A stretch of DNA of 64,000 nt, from contig NW_004454166.1 in NCBI RefSeq assembly GCF_000283155.1, positions 18,770,344 through 18,834,343 on the forward strand, written 5' to 3'. The notes under the pieces were generated by a model. It worked only from the letters and a program-made list of their open reading frames with translations. It did not search any database and was not told the origin of the DNA. The position numbers and the translations under genes were made by a program. This stretch comes from Ceratotherium simum simum. Lineage: Eukaryota; Chordata; Mammalia; Perissodactyla; Rhinocerotidae. Numbering within the stretch: the stretch's first letter is position 1; every line of letters starts with the position of its first letter. Below, one piece after another: positions 33,062 to 44,889 of this stretch.

Positions 33062-33083
33062 TGGGGGCCGGGGGTGGGGGCGG
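33062..33083 (+). promoter_or_regulatory. G-run cluster at the start of intron 1
   Basis: Four G runs (three of five G, then GG) are separated by one or two bases, a strong quadruplex pattern on the coding strand near the start of the intron. Confidence 0.4.
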
Positions 33084-33464
33084 CGCTGGAGGAGTGAAGG
33101 AAAGTTTTGCCTCTTCTGGCTGGGAGATTCCCTTCCTGCACAAACAATCTTGCCGTGTCCTAGGACGTCTTAAAGTGAGAGTAGGGGTTCCCCCTTGCTC
33201 CAGCCAGGAAACGTGTGGAGGCGTTTTGCGATCCCACCCCCTTACACACACACTTTCTTAGAAGGGAAAGCTCTGAGCTCTTCCGGCAGTTCTGCTTCTT
33301 TCTGTCTCGGCGTGGGCTTTTTCAAACCTTGCGCTGACTCCATCGTATTTACATGAAGTCCATTTCGGGGGACCCAAACTCTGTCGCTGTACCAAGACGT
33401 GCCCCCAGAGCTCCCACTCAGGCGCTACCAGATAGAGAGCAGGAAAGTGACTTTCCCCCACATC

Positions 33465-33472
33465 TGACGTCA
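33465..33472. promoter_or_regulatory. Full palindromic CRE (TGACGTCA) in PAPPA intron 1
   Basis: A perfect 8-base CREB/ATF consensus lies 1.3 kb downstream of exon 1 in the CpG-retaining start of intron 1. Function is not shown by sequence alone. Confidence 0.4.
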
Positions 33473-35029
33473 TCGCATGCTATTTTTTTCTCTTTTTTTC
33501 CCCAGGAAGGAGAGGGAAACTGAGCGCATTCACTTTTAGCCCCCAAGTCCTAGTCACCCAGAGGGGGGATATAATGTATTGAGGAGAGACGTTATTCATA
33601 ATAATAATGATGATGGTGATAATTCAGGTCTGTGGAAGGTATGTTTACTTCTCTTTCGGAACATAGGAAAGCACAGAGCCTTCTGCTTGGACATGATTTT
33701 TAAAAAATGAGTAGATCTGATTTTTCCTAGTCTTTACCTGTCATACCAGTGATTTGGAAGGCTTCGCCTCCAGAGGGGAGATCCCAGAGCTGTATAGGTA
33801 TCATCGATGAAAAGGTAGTAAGTGCATTTTTTAAAAAATATATACAGCACCTGGGATTCCACAGGAGCCTGCTTTATAAATGTCTGTAGTTCAGACAAGG
33901 AGCCTCTCTTCACACGCATTCTCCTGAGCACTCATTTGCTCTCTCACACAAAGATCGTGCAGTAAAATACTTTAATTGGATGGGGGATGTTAGGTTATTA
34001 TTGCTTGTATAAAATGCCTGGTCCATTTTATGTGTGGAAATAACATTCCTCTCAAAACGGAAAAAAAAAAAAACAAAAAGTCACTGCCTGTCGTGTAGCA
34101 CCAGAAAGCCAGGAGCTTGTCTCCAGAGGATTCTGGTGGATTTCTTTTCCCTCCCCAAGTTGAGTCGGAGCCAGATTTGGCGGTGTGTAAACACCTGGCT
34201 GTGAGCCAGAAAAGACTCATTCTGCGTATCCTCCACACGGTACAGACTGTTGGACTAAAAAGAACCTGCGTCTCCTTGAATTAAAAAGCAAACAAACAGA
34301 GGTTCTTTGCAGAAGCACTTTTTCAGCTCCTTTCTTCATGGAAGTTCGGGCTGGGAGAGGCAGGGCCGGGGTGGGCAGTTCGGTGTCGGTGGGAAGCCAC
34401 GTCCTCCCTCGGCGACCTCGGGTGCCCAGTTTGCTGCCTGACCTCTGCTGGCTGCCTCTGGCTGGGCGTTGCCACTTTCGTAGGAATCCCTAGTCATCTA
34501 TCTTGAGAGAGAGAGAGCAGGCATCTCTCAGTAGGGGCCGTGCTGCTATTTCAGGCAGAGGGTTGCTGCCTCGCTGTCAGGCCAGGCTGCCTTACATCAC
34601 TCTTTGCTGCAGGATTCAATTGGGTTTCGTAAAGGTCTAATTTTACGGTGCTGTTAACCGGGTCTGTTGTCTGGCAGAGGTAGGCCTTGCCGCTCCTGGT
34701 AGGCGGGCTGTGCTCCCAGATCTGCCCGGGATGCTATTTCTGCCCCGGTTCAAACTTCACTGACACCAGTTCAGAGAGGCGCTCCGAGAGGCAGAGGGAA
34801 GGAGTGAGGAGCAGTTTGCTTCTGAAGCTCAGAAAACATGCCTTTTATTTTTCTGAAAGGGAAGAAGAAAAAAAATGTATGTATTAATAAATAAAAAAGG
34901 AAAGGCTTATGCAGACAAAAACACAACCAAAGTTAGCAAGTGCCTGTGTTCGGGATTCTCCGGAGGGCCCACCAAGGATGGACGGTCCTTAGGATTGAAG
35001 AATCCTTTAAGGCTACTGTGCAAAGGGTC

Positions 35030-35190
35030 TTTGGAAGTTGCCCAGGCTAGTTCTCTCTGGCAGAATAGGGAGACAGAGACACAGAAAGGGGAGGGTTGTG
35101 TGTTGGATGATATAGCTCCTCCATAGCAGGAACTAGGATTTAATCCCAGGCATCCTGACTTCCAGGCTTTATTCCCTAGACCACTGAGAG
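35030..35190 (-). mobile_element. MIR SINE fragment (antisense)
   Basis: 'GGAGACAGAGACACAGAAAG', 'AACTAGGATTTAATCCCAGG' and 'CTTTATTCCCTAGACCACT'. Confidence 0.55.
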
Positions 35191-35399
35191 AAGGTGTCTA
35201 ATAAAATCCCGTCACCCCTCATCCCTCACAGACCTACCACCCAGGCACAGCCTTCAGCCTTCGTGCACGGCAATTTGGGCTCCCTTTCAAGTCCAGAGGT
35301 CGGGGGCCTTCTGACACATCCTTTTGCTTTTGTGTCATACCAAGCAGGATCCAGACCCCTGTCCCTCATCCCCAACTGTTCCCCCCAGTTTGTAAGAAA

Positions 35400-35424
35400 G
35401 AGAAAGAAGAAGAAAAAGAAAACA
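35400..35424 (+). repeat. (GAA)n-type A/G tract
   Basis: AAGAGAAAGAAGAAGAAAAAG low-complexity stretch. Confidence 0.7.
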
Positions 35425-35909
35425 ATAGACTCAATTTGCTCCATCGAGCAGAGGCCCTGAGCAGCAGTTAATCTTGTTAAAGTTTCTCCTGACCTGTTAG
35501 ATAAGTGAAATGTGGACCCCACAAGTGCTGCCCTTCTCCCACCCCCATCCCTTAGTGATCCAGAGTCCCTGCTCAGAAGGAGAAAGGGTTTTACCTGAAT
35601 CCCATCCACCACCTCCGCTTGCCACACTTGCTTCTTTTGTTCTAAATGTTGGACTGTTGAGTTTGCTGGCTCCTCAGAAGAATCTTTCTATTTCCACCTT
35701 TCTGCAGCCCCCACTTCCTACTACCCACCCAACCTCCAAAAAAGAGTGCCCACATTTTCCCAACTTTAGAATTGCTGTAACAGAGGAAGGCTAGGTTTCA
35801 GGGAGTCGGCACACTAACACAGCTCTCCCACAACGTTCGTAGTCACCTGGGGTCTAGAATATTGCAATGACTAAAAGCCAGTTTTATTAGTCAGGTTACC
35901 TAAGTGGGA

Positions 35910-36090
35910 CTCCACCTCTGCCTCTAATAGGTTGTGTGACCTTGGGCAAGCTAGTTGACTCCCTGGGCTTCACCTTCCTCGTTTATAAAGTGAGCATGGC
36001 ATGAATACCTATCTCATTAAATGAGCTCACAAGTGCAAAGTGCAGAGAACTGGACTTGGTGTCTAGTAAGCACTCAGTAAACTTCTCTCT
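35910..36090 (+). mobile_element. MIR SINE
   Basis: 'GTTGTGTGACCTTGGGCAAG', 'CTTCACCTTCCTCGTTTATA' and 'TCTAGTAAGCACTCAGTAAA'. Confidence 0.8.
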
Positions 36091-36159
36091 TATTATTGGA
36101 CATGATTTTCCAAGGATCTCAGTCTTGGCTTTATGGCCTGAGGACACTTAAAGGCAGGA

Positions 36160-36395
36160 AGGAAACCAACACTTCCTGGGTGCCTCCAAGTTCCGGGCAC
36201 TGTGCTAGGCACTCGTCTTGTGCCTACACGTTTCACTGTCACAACCGCCCTGGGAGGCGGGCATCATCCATCACCTCTATTTTACAAATGAGGAAATTGA
36301 GTCTCAGAGAGTTGGAGTGACTTAGTCCCAAGTCACACGGGCCGTTGAGTCAACAGAGCCCAGTTGTGAGCCCCAGTCCCAATGCCTGTTTCCTC
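36160..36395 (-). mobile_element. MIR SINE (antisense)
   Basis: 'GGGCACTGTGCTAGGCACTC', 'CTATTTTACAAATGAGGAAA' and 'AGTCACACGGGCCGTTGAGT'. Confidence 0.8.
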
Positions 36396-36629
36396 TTCAG
36401 CAGTCTTGTTGGAGAGAGAAAAAATGCCTCCCATTCCCTTCTTTAGTCCTGCTGCAGAACGTTCCTATTCCTTCTGCCTCTCTGCGTACAGACAATACAC
36501 CTACAGATTGAAGAGGATACAAATGGGTACAAATCTCACGTGGAACCCCGGATTTGACCTAGCAGATCCATTTTCTCTTCACATCAAATTATCAGACAAA
36601 GCGGGCTTGGAATCTCTGTTCTAGTTACT

Positions 36630-36790
36630 TGCTGTGTGTTTTGAATCAAGTGATTTCATCTCTCCATCCCTTGGTTTCCTCATCTGTGAAATGGGCATAA
36701 TGATATCAGGATACAGCAGTGAAATAGACATGCAGAAAGTACCTGGCTTGGTGCCATCTCAGATTAGGGACTTAGTCAAGGGGAGCTGGA
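36630..36790 (+). mobile_element. MIR SINE fragment
   Basis: 'CCCTTGGTTTCCTCATCTGT' and 'AAATGGGCATAATGATATCA'. Confidence 0.75.
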
Positions 36791-37430
36791 TCCAGTAAGT
36801 AGGCATGTTCCCTTTTCCAGTTTGCTAGCTTAGCCTTCAGAAAGTGGGGCCTGTCTGTGCACTGTTAGGGCTTCCCCTTTCCAGTTGAGGGAGTCCATCT
36901 AGAGTAGACATTGTATCTCGGGGAACAATTAGAATCCCTCAGATCCCTTCCTTGCACTTTGATTTCCTTTTCTTTGTCCTACTGGGATGACCCTTTGGTG
37001 GTAAGAGCCAGAGGAAGTCCAGAACCACTGGACCAGTGAATAGGAAAACCAGTTAGCATCGAGGGGCAGGGGCACTCTCAGAAACAGAGGCCCAACAGTG
37101 GTCACAGTGGAGTCCAGGTCACAGATCTTCTGTTACATGCCTTGTGCTTCTTCCCCAGATGCCCTCCAACTTCTTCTTTTTCCCAAGCAGCATTTACGTG
37201 AACAGATGGGGTGACGGAGGCTGCATCACCCTTGCCCCTCTGCACAGAGGAAAGCAAACTTGAGGCTCGGACATATGGGGCTTAGGAATGTGAGTCACGC
37301 GTGGTCAGCCCAGGCATGGACTGGGCCAAGCAGCTCATTGTGGCACAGGGAAACTGAGGACGGAGGTCACACAAGGGCTAAGAATTAAGCTATATTCACA
37401 AACCACCCCATCCCAAAGGGGCCTGGGAGA
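36791..37430. other. Intron sequence, no gene or repeat recognised
   Basis: Unique-looking. A weak antisense MIR-like trace (GGGAAACTGAGGACGGAGGT) lies near 37349. Confidence 0.4.
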
Positions 37431-37439
37431 TCGTGTGGT

Positions 37440-37612
37440 TCAGTAGTTCCCATCCCTGGCAGAACTTGGAATTACCAGCTTTTAAAACATCCTGATGCCC
37501 TGGCTGCAGCCTGGGATTCTGATGGGTCTGGGGTTGGCCTGGGCACTGGTGCTTTTCAAAGCCTCCTCAGGTAATGTGGAAGGACCACCAGTGAGGAGAA
37601 TCACTGATCCTG
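37440..37612 (+). mobile_element. MER20-like hAT DNA-transposon relic
   Basis: 'TTCAGTAGTTCCCATCCCTG', 'TTTTAAAACATCCTGATGCC', 'GGGATTCTGATGGGTCTGGG' and a terminal 'TGAGGAGAATCACTGATC' follow MER20 order with degraded ends. Confidence 0.7.
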
Positions 37613-38394
37613 TCTGATGTCTCCCTGCTCTGCAGGTAGGGAAACTGAGCCCCAAAGGAGGAGTAGTGTTCTCTGCCTACGGAGCTGCTTAGTGGATGAG
37701 GCTTCAGAGAAATTTCACTGTCCCCATTCTGAGTTTCCAAACACTAGGAAGGACCCTTCTTCCATTCTCAATTCCCCTGCTGACCCCAAACTCCTAGGTG
37801 ACCCTGGCTGTGGCCCTGACATTCCATTTTTCCAGAGCCATTCCTGTGTGTGAAGCCACATTCTCTCATTGGGTGCCTCCTTTAAAGTGCTGACACACCT
37901 GTAGAGGGGTAACCCATTGAATCCTATGCATCTGATTTTAAGTGAATCTCTCCAAGTGCTTGGGAGGGGAGAGTCTCTGAGCAGGAAGAAGGGAAGTCTG
38001 AGACATTCCTCACTTTGTACCGGGCTAGTCCTGCAGGAAGGGGTGTGTTCCTATTCTTTCAAAACCCCCTCACCTTGACATCACTCTGAAACAAGTACTG
38101 GCTCTAGGTGTCTCAGATGAGGAAGAGAGATGATCCCCAGGTACCCCAAGTGGGAGGACTTCCTCTACAGCCAGCTTTGCCTTGGCTACCTATGGCCAAG
38201 GACTCAGGGGTCCAGCAGGCGCCTATTTCTCCCCTCGCCTGCTGCCCCTTCTCTGGAGTTTAATTTCCTTTCCCTCAATGTCCCTTTAAATCTGTCTTCT
38301 TACTGCACTGAGGGCTCTGCTTTGTGCCTTGATGCACTTACTGGAAATGCTCAACTGAGAACTGACTTGTAGATCTTGGCCTCTTGGCTCCTTT

Positions 38395-38560
38395 GAAGCC
38401 CTGAAACTGGGAATCAGGAGCTCTGAGTTCAAGTACTGGGTTAGCCTCCTCTGAGCTGTGTGATCTGGGGCCTCAGGGGAGCGAGTTTCGGGTGTGGTTA
38501 CATTCAACATCTCCATCTCACGGGTTGTCATAAGAACCAGGTGAGACAGTGGCAGCAGAA
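38395..38560 (+). mobile_element. MIR SINE fragment
   Basis: 'GCTCTGAGTTCAAGTACTGG', 'GAGCTGTGTGATCTGGGGCC' and a degraded tail. Confidence 0.55.
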
Positions 38561-38764
38561 GCTGTTGGCCACGATCAGAACCCAGTCCTCAACAGTGGTA
38601 GCAGGAGCCAGAAGGTGAGAGATGTGAGGGGTTTTGCAATCAAGGTCATTCCTGGAAAGGCGCCTTTATTATCATTATTCACACTGCAGATGATAAATGG
38701 TGACCGAGTTAGCAAATCTTTTCATACCTGTGACCTCACTGGAGTCCTTTGATGTTGGGACTTC

Positions 38765-38855
38765 ACAGGTTTGCCCAATCCTACCATGTACTTGCTGTGT
38801 GACCTTGACTGCTTCACTGTTCCTCTCTGGGCCTCAGTGTTGTCAGGGTGTACAG
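38765..38855 (+). mobile_element. MIR SINE fragment
   Basis: 'GTACTTGCTGTGTGACCTTG' and 'CTCTCTGGGCCTCAGTGTTG'. Confidence 0.65.
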
Positions 38856-39189
38856 TGAGGAGTAGGAGTAGAATAGGGGCTTTCAAACTGTGCCCCACAA
38901 GCTTAAGGATCCCCTAGGGAGAGCCTGAAGTCTAGTCTCTGCCTCCCCCACTTCACCTTATTCTGCTTAAATTATGCAATTCTACAAGATTCCATTTGAT
39001 AGAATGTACAGGTTCCTCAGTTACAGAGTTTGAATGGACATGGACTGACATTGAGGAATTACTGTTAACTTTGTCAAGGTGTGATCATGATATTATTATT
39101 ATGTATTTTTAAAGATCCTAATCTGTTAGAAATGAATACTGAAGTATTTATGGGTAAACTGACGTTATATCTGTTTTGTTTGTTGAAAA

Positions 39190-39365
39190 TGCTCCAGAAA
39201 AAAAAAAAAAAAAAAACCAGGGTATTAAGGAGGAAGGTGGTAGATAAAAGAAGGTTGGCAGACTGATAACAGATGTTGAAACCAGGTGACAAAAATGATG
39301 GGCTTCAGTACATTTTTTCTGTCCCTTTGTATGTGATTGAGGATTTCCATAATAATAAGTTTTTA
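39190..39365 (+). mobile_element. Old L1 3'-end fragment
   Basis: 'AACAGATGTTGAAACCAGGT', 'CAGTACATTTTTTCTGTCCC' and 'ATTTCCATAATAATAAGTTT' match an ancient L1M 3' UTR; an internal poly(A) lies at 39199-39217. Confidence 0.55.
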
Positions 39366-39771
39366 AAAATTAGAAGAGTTTGAGAGCCAGAGGAGGAGCT
39401 GAAGTCTTAGGTTCCTGCATGTTCTTTGAGATGATAGGATTCCAGATACAGAGGTGACAACTTGGAGGGGGTTAGGGACGCTCTCAAGGTCACACAGAGA
39501 TTAACTGGCAGTCAGGACACAGTCTAGGCTTCAGACACTAGGAGCTCCATCTGCTCTCCTCTCTTCACACCCCAGACTCAGCTGACTGACCATCCCGGGA
39601 GAGCTTGAGGGGAGCCTTAGGGGTAGCCTATAGGAGAGACAAGTGGAGCCTCGCTGGGCAATAAGAAATTTTTGAGTGAGGACATCCTTTGCTGTATGGA
39701 ATCATCCCACACACTGTGAAGCATTTAGCATCCTTGATTCTGTGCATAAGAATCCCTACGATCTGCTAATC

Positions 39772-39820
39772 ATTGTGACACTCTAAAACATATTGTGACA
39801 CTCTAAAACATATTGTGACA
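39772..39820 (+). repeat. 20-bp tandem repeat, about 2.5 identical copies
   Basis: The unit ATTGTGACACTCTAAAACAT repeats at 39772, 39792 and (first 9 bases) 39812 without mismatch. A (CA)n run follows. Confidence 0.92.
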
Positions 39821-39821
39821 A

Positions 39822-39848
39822 TACACACACACACATACACACACACTC
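39822..39848 (+). repeat. (CA)n microsatellite
   Basis: Interrupted CA repeats directly after the 20-bp tandem repeat. Confidence 0.85.
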
Positions 39849-40029
39849 ACATTTCCACATACCCCTATTTCTCCTTTTTCTAGCTCCTTATTTCTCTCCA
39901 TCTCCAATTTCTCTGGGAGCCTTCTAGAAACTTCTAGAACCCTGAGGGAATGGCCTGCAGTTGCCTAGTCTAGGGAAGAGTTGACACCCTCAGGAAAGAG
40001 GGGAAAGGCACATATGTTTACTGAAGAAG

Positions 40030-40295
40030 TATTTTGTCATGGTTGATCACAGGATTCAAGAGTCAGACTGCCTGAATTTGATTTCCTGACTCACCCACCT
40101 GCTGGTTGCGTGACCTTAGGCAGGTTTCTCAATGTCTCCAAGCTTCACTATTCCCATCTGTAAAATGCAGATGATACTGGCTCCTACCTTGTACAGTTGT
40201 TTTGAAGATTAACTGGGCCTCCATGTGGAAAATGCTTAGTGATGGAATCTAGACCATGGGTGAACACCCAGTAAACGTTAACTCATACTGGTATG
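40030..40295 (+). mobile_element. MIR SINE, near full length
   Basis: 'GAGTCAGACTGCCTGAATTT', 'GCGTGACCTTAGGCAGGTTT', 'CCCATCTGTAAAATGCAGAT' and 'ACCCAGTAAACGTTAACTCA'. Confidence 0.85.
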
Positions 40296-40574
40296 TGTGT
40301 CTAGCCATTGCCACACGTTATTTCTAATTCTCTAAATCATTCTGAGTTAGACGTGCTTATCTCCTTTGGCAGGGCCAGGAGTGAGCTTTTCCTTCCTTAC
40401 CACTCAGGAAAGATATATTGCTATCATCTTAACATAAAACAAAAACTAAATGAAAGACAGAAGTATAAACACTTTATTGTTTCATGTTCTAAAAGCAACA
40501 TGTGCTCATTGTAGAGAATCTAAGAAATATAGATAAAAACAAGGGACAAGGTAAAAACTTGTCCATCCCCTGCC

Positions 40575-40860
40575 CAGGCATTCAGCAAGTATTTATTGAG
40601 TTCCTACTACATGCCCGGTACAGTCTTAGGCTCTTAGTATAGAGCAGTGAACAGAGGAGGAAAATATCCCTGCCCTCAGGGAGTTTATACTCTGGGGTCA
40701 CATAATGTTAGGTGAACGTTTATGAAGCTAAATAGAGAGGGGAGTCTGGGGAACACTGTGTGGGGTGGGGTTACAGGAGGAATGAGATTTAAATAGGATG
40801 CTCAGGGGAGGCAGTAATGAGAAGTGGCATTGGAGGAGACCCAAGAGCAGATTCAAGGCC
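40575..40860 (-). mobile_element. L2 LINE 3' part (antisense)
   Basis: 'AGCAAGTATTTATTGAGTTC', 'ATAGAGCAGTGAACAGAGGA' and 'TCCCTGCCCTCAGGGAGTTT'. Confidence 0.8.
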
Positions 40861-40879
40861 ATCTAGAGACGGCCATGGT

Positions 40880-41080
40880 GTATTGGAGAAGGAAAAGCAG
40901 TGGACTAGGAGCTGGGAGATGTTAGTTTGTCATCACCTTGCTGTGTGACTTTGGACAAGTCACTTTCCTTCTTGGGGCCAATGTTCCTCATCTGAACAAT
41001 GAGGGTAGGGAGCAGTTTTTCTATCTTTGCCCTAGAGACTATTTTAGCAGAGATCTCCTAGGATTCCATAAACCTAATCA
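40880..41080 (+). mobile_element. MIR SINE fragment
   Basis: 'CTGTGTGACTTTGGACAAGT' and 'AATGTTCCTCATCTGAACAA'. Confidence 0.7.
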
Positions 41081-42405
41081 GAGCTGTCTGAAGACAAAAT
41101 TGCAAAGTTGGCAATAGTTTAGTTTTCTTCCTTTCTTGGTGCATTTTCTACCACTAGGTGGTGCCTGTGCCTGTCCCCCTCAGGGGCCAAGAGCCCACAC
41201 ACTTTCTGCTTCCTCTCCCTGGCAACACTTATTTTCGAAAAAGGACACGGTGTTCCTTCTTGCTAAGGTATCATTGACTGATAACAATGTATAATGTTGC
41301 TCTTCCAAAGACACATATACCACAGTGTTTCCCCGAGAAGCTTTATATCAAAAAGCAAAGTACCAATGGGTAGAATTTCAGTCCAAGACTAACTGAAGAC
41401 ATTATTTAGGGAATATTGGTACTTCCCAATAGCTGGAAGCCATCTCATTAACAACCTTGCTAATAATAACTGCCATAAATATCTGAAAAACTCACTGAGT
41501 GACCTTCCCAGTGATCACTTACTTGGCTAATGGTTAGAGTACTCAAATTTCATAATTTCTTACTATATAAAAGCTGTTCCAGACAAGATCCTGGACATCA
41601 GAGTAGGCCACTGGCCTTTCAGTCTTGCTTATCACTTTAATTATATCATTTCATGAATTAAAATACTAAGACTAGAGTCTGTAGCCATCTGTTAGCCTAT
41701 TTTCCTTTTGGACATCCCCAGTACTGTCATGGATGAAGTACCTCTTGTTCCTCCTTTGCCCCACTCTGTTCTCTCTCTCTTCCTACTCTTTATACCTAGC
41801 ACATTTACTTTGGCCACTTGGATTTTTTTTTCAAAAAAGAGAAAGAAAATTTGTTTTCCAGTATTATTTGCCACACACCAGGGTCTATAGAACCTGGAAA
41901 AGTAGGAGAGATGACCCTGTTTCAATTTTAGAGAATCTGAGAAGGTCCTGGGTTCCAGTTCATTTGGAGGAAACAGAGCCAAAAAGTCTAGGAGTCTGGG
42001 ATCCAAGTATGTGGGTAGAGGGAGAGTGTGCCTAATACAGAGCCCTGGTCCAGCCTCTTGCCTTCAAGAAGCTTGTGGTCTAACCCGTACCTATCACCTT
42101 TGTAGTCAAGGAGTCATTCCTTTATCTGTCTCATATCCATCTTTCCTTAATTCCTGTTGTTCTGTAAACATGAAATGTCACTGGGCAGAATATGACCAAA
42201 TGTGTTTGTATAGAAGGGGTTATTTCCCCCAGTGAGACTGGAGATGTTTCAGCTACAAAGACTGATAAGAAATAGAGACGGATATGATAACAGGCCAGTC
42301 AGGAACAAGGTGGCGTTGCTCTAAGAGATGCAAAGTACACAGAGAGAACATAAGAAATGAATACATACTGTATTCTGTTTTGTGAAGTAACGTTCATGTA
42401 AGTCC
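41081..42405. other. Intron sequence, no gene or repeat recognised
   Basis: Overlapping short ORFs at 41692-42035 on both strands lack recognisable families. Confidence 0.45.
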
Positions 42406-42409
42406 AAAG

Positions 42410-42545
42410 AACCAGGGTATGTGAGAGTCAGAAGCACTCACCTAAGCCCTTCATTTCATAGGTGAGGAACTGAGGGTTGATGAGGGAAGTGGCTTGTCCA
42501 AATCGGTGACTGAGCTGGGTAAGATCCTCTGTCTTCTGAGTCTTA
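42410..42545 (-). mobile_element. MIR SINE fragment (antisense)
   Basis: 'TTCATTTCATAGGTGAGGAA' and 'TGGCTTGTCCAAATCGGTGA'. Confidence 0.6.
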
Positions 42546-42819
42546 GGCTGGGGCTAGGTCTACTTGTCTCCTGACTTTGCACCCTCTCCCATGGAGTAAT
42601 TACCATCTCTCTGCTGATGAGCATCATTTATCTCCAGACTCTGCTCGGCGCCAGACTCATAGATCCAGCTATCCACTGGAAATGTCAGCAGGCACTTCAA
42701 ACTCAAGGTGTCCAAAGCAGAATCATCTTTCCTCCAAAATTCCTTGTGTCCTCATCTAGTGTCACCCAGTCTAGATGTATTACCCACCATATTCAATCAG
42801 TCATCAATTGCTGTCTTCC

Positions 42820-43400
42820 CTGCCTCCTTAACATTTTTGTAGCCTAACTTCCATCTTCTTAGCTTAAGCCCTCTTCATCTCTTGCTTTGACTACTTCATT
42901 AGTATTGTAGTGCCCACTTCTCTGGGCCTCAGCCCCTGCACCCCCTTCAACCTACCTTCCAACATCCAACAGTTAGATCTTTCTAAAATGCAACTCTGAC
43001 TCTATCACTTCCATAGAGACCCTTCAATAGCGCTGGGGTTATTTGCAGTTCCTCTAGATACTTTAAGCTTTTTTCACATCTTTTTCTTTACTTGGTTTGC
43101 CTCCCGTATTCCCATGTACCATTTTGCAGAACACGTAGGCCTCTATAGGATTCTGCTCAAGGTTCCCCTCTTCTGAGAAGCCCTCCCTGACTCTTCCCCA
43201 AGCGTAACTGGTTCCCCACCTCCCTTATCCACCTGTCTTCACTATACGCTCTGCACATGTATATCAAAACATCTGGAATTCTTTATCACATTTAGTTGTG
43301 TATATATTTGAAGTTATCTCAACTTCTCCACTGCCTAGCACGGTGCCTGGCTTATAAAGGAGCTCTATGTATTTTTGTTTAGTGAATGCATGACTGTATA
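42820..43400 (+). mobile_element. L2 LINE, long fragment
   Basis: 'CTGACTCTATCACTTCCATA', 'CTTCTGAGAAGCCCTCCCTG' and a 3' 'GCCTAGCACGGTGCCTGGCT' follow L2 order. Confidence 0.8.
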
Positions 43401-43970
43401 AGAGAACCAGCTACATATCTAATGATTCTGGGAGAAAGAGCTCAGGAACCTCAGGCATGTTGCATTACGTAACCAGAGCACATGACCTACCCTGTGCGTC
43501 ACACTCAAAAACATTACACAGTGGTTAATTCCATTTCCCCTTGAGCAAAGAAGTCAGAAGGGAAAAAGAAGTCTGGCCTTCCAAACAAAGCGGGGAGGGA
43601 GCAGTGTGTTTAAATGCCTCCTCAAATCACATTTCGGCCTTTCTAATCCAAGCCACATTTCAGCCTTGGTCTTCCCTTCTCAGCCCCTCGCCTGTTTGCA
43701 AAGCATTTGTTTTGTGTATGCCTTGCAGCACATAACCCCGAGCATCGCTCTCCTTTCAGATTTCCCCTCTCCCCTTATCAGGTTCTTACTGGGCCTCAAG
43801 TGTCCTGGCAGTCATATCTGTTGCCTGGGTTTTCATCCATTTCCCTCCTTCCTGATAGAGGGACCTTTCCGTCTGCTTCTCTTGATCTTGTGAGACCTTG
43901 TGGTGACCTCGGGATCTGGAATCCTCTATCCACTGTTTATATACCCTTGGGGGAGAGTACGTATTCTCAG
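43401..43970. other. Intron sequence, no gene or repeat recognised
   Basis: Short overlapping + strand ORFs (64-95 codons) without recognisable family. Confidence 0.45.
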
Positions 43971-43974
43971 CAGT

Positions 43975-44135
43975 AATAACAGTAATAAAAGCAGCTAGCT
44001 TATAATGAACACTTACTGTGTGCTGGCATTGTACTGAGTGCTACACTTTGAACCCTCTGAATTAGGTCTAGAAAGTTACATGACTTGCTGAAGACCCCAC
44101 AGCTAAAGGGTGGTGGATTTGGGGTTCAAATATAA
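43975..44135 (-). mobile_element. MIR SINE fragment (antisense)
   Basis: 'AATGAACACTTACTGTGTGC' and 'CTTGCTGAAGACCCCACAGC'. Confidence 0.75.
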
Positions 44136-44219
44136 ACCAGTTTAATCTTATCTCTGTCCACAGGGCCTAGCGCCCTGCTTGGACAACACGTCGTTGTCCA
44201 GTAAATGTTCCATGAGAGG

Positions 44220-44275
44220 ATGAATATATGAATGAATGAACAAATGAATGGATAGATGGATGGATGGATGGATGA
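44220..44275 (+). repeat. (GAAT)n / (GATG)n tetranucleotide repeat
   Basis: GAATGAATGAA followed by five GGAT/GATG units. Confidence 0.85.
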
Positions 44276-44280
44276 TGGTG

Positions 44281-44885
44281 CCCCCAATGGCTAATGAAAA
44301 TATTTAAAGACTGTAGAAGGACAAGAGAGGACAAGGAAGGGAGGGAAAGAGGGAGCAAAGGAGGAAGAGGTGGAAGAAAAATGTAAATGAACCTTATAAG
44401 AGATTGGCTAAGAAATCTCTTTGATGTGCAAAATATATTTTATTTGCAGGTGACTTTTGAACAAAAAGACCATTTATATCCACCAGAGTATTTCCCACCT
44501 TTAAGTAGTCTACTGGGAGATATACATTTATTTCAAAGATATTCTCTGCCAAAGACATTTCTGGATTCCTTTTTTGGGAATCAGAGCCTGGGGCATGTTC
44601 CCCCAAATACGCTCCATGGAGACACATTGTCACCCTCTGAGGAGGGCCCTGATGCATTCTGAACAAAACTGGGACATTTGTAGGTGATTGTGCTGCATGA
44701 ACTATGGGGTTCTGAGTGGAAGAACGACTCTGGAGAAGCAAGGCTGATTTGTGATATGTTCTTGTTGGAGCCGATTAAGCCTCCATAGAGCCAATATAAA
44801 GCTCTCAGGATGACCCCTTTACAGAACAGCCCCACTAGGCTGATTAGATCTTATCTACTAAAAACAAACAAATATGATATCTTCT
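44281..44885. other. Intron sequence, no gene or repeat recognised
   Basis: Overlapping ORFs on both strands at 44387-44835 (84-115 codons) have no recognisable family. Confidence 0.45.
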
Positions 44886-44889
44886 TCAT

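Larger units (their letters stand above)
32461..35025. other. Proximal intron 1, no repeats recognised
   Basis: About 2.5 kb with almost no identifiable transposon sequence, CpG-retaining at its start. A (CA)n run lies at about 32732-32746, TTA/TGA repeats at 33596-33620 and a poly(A) at about 34062-34074. No coding exon is recognised. Confidence 0.5.
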
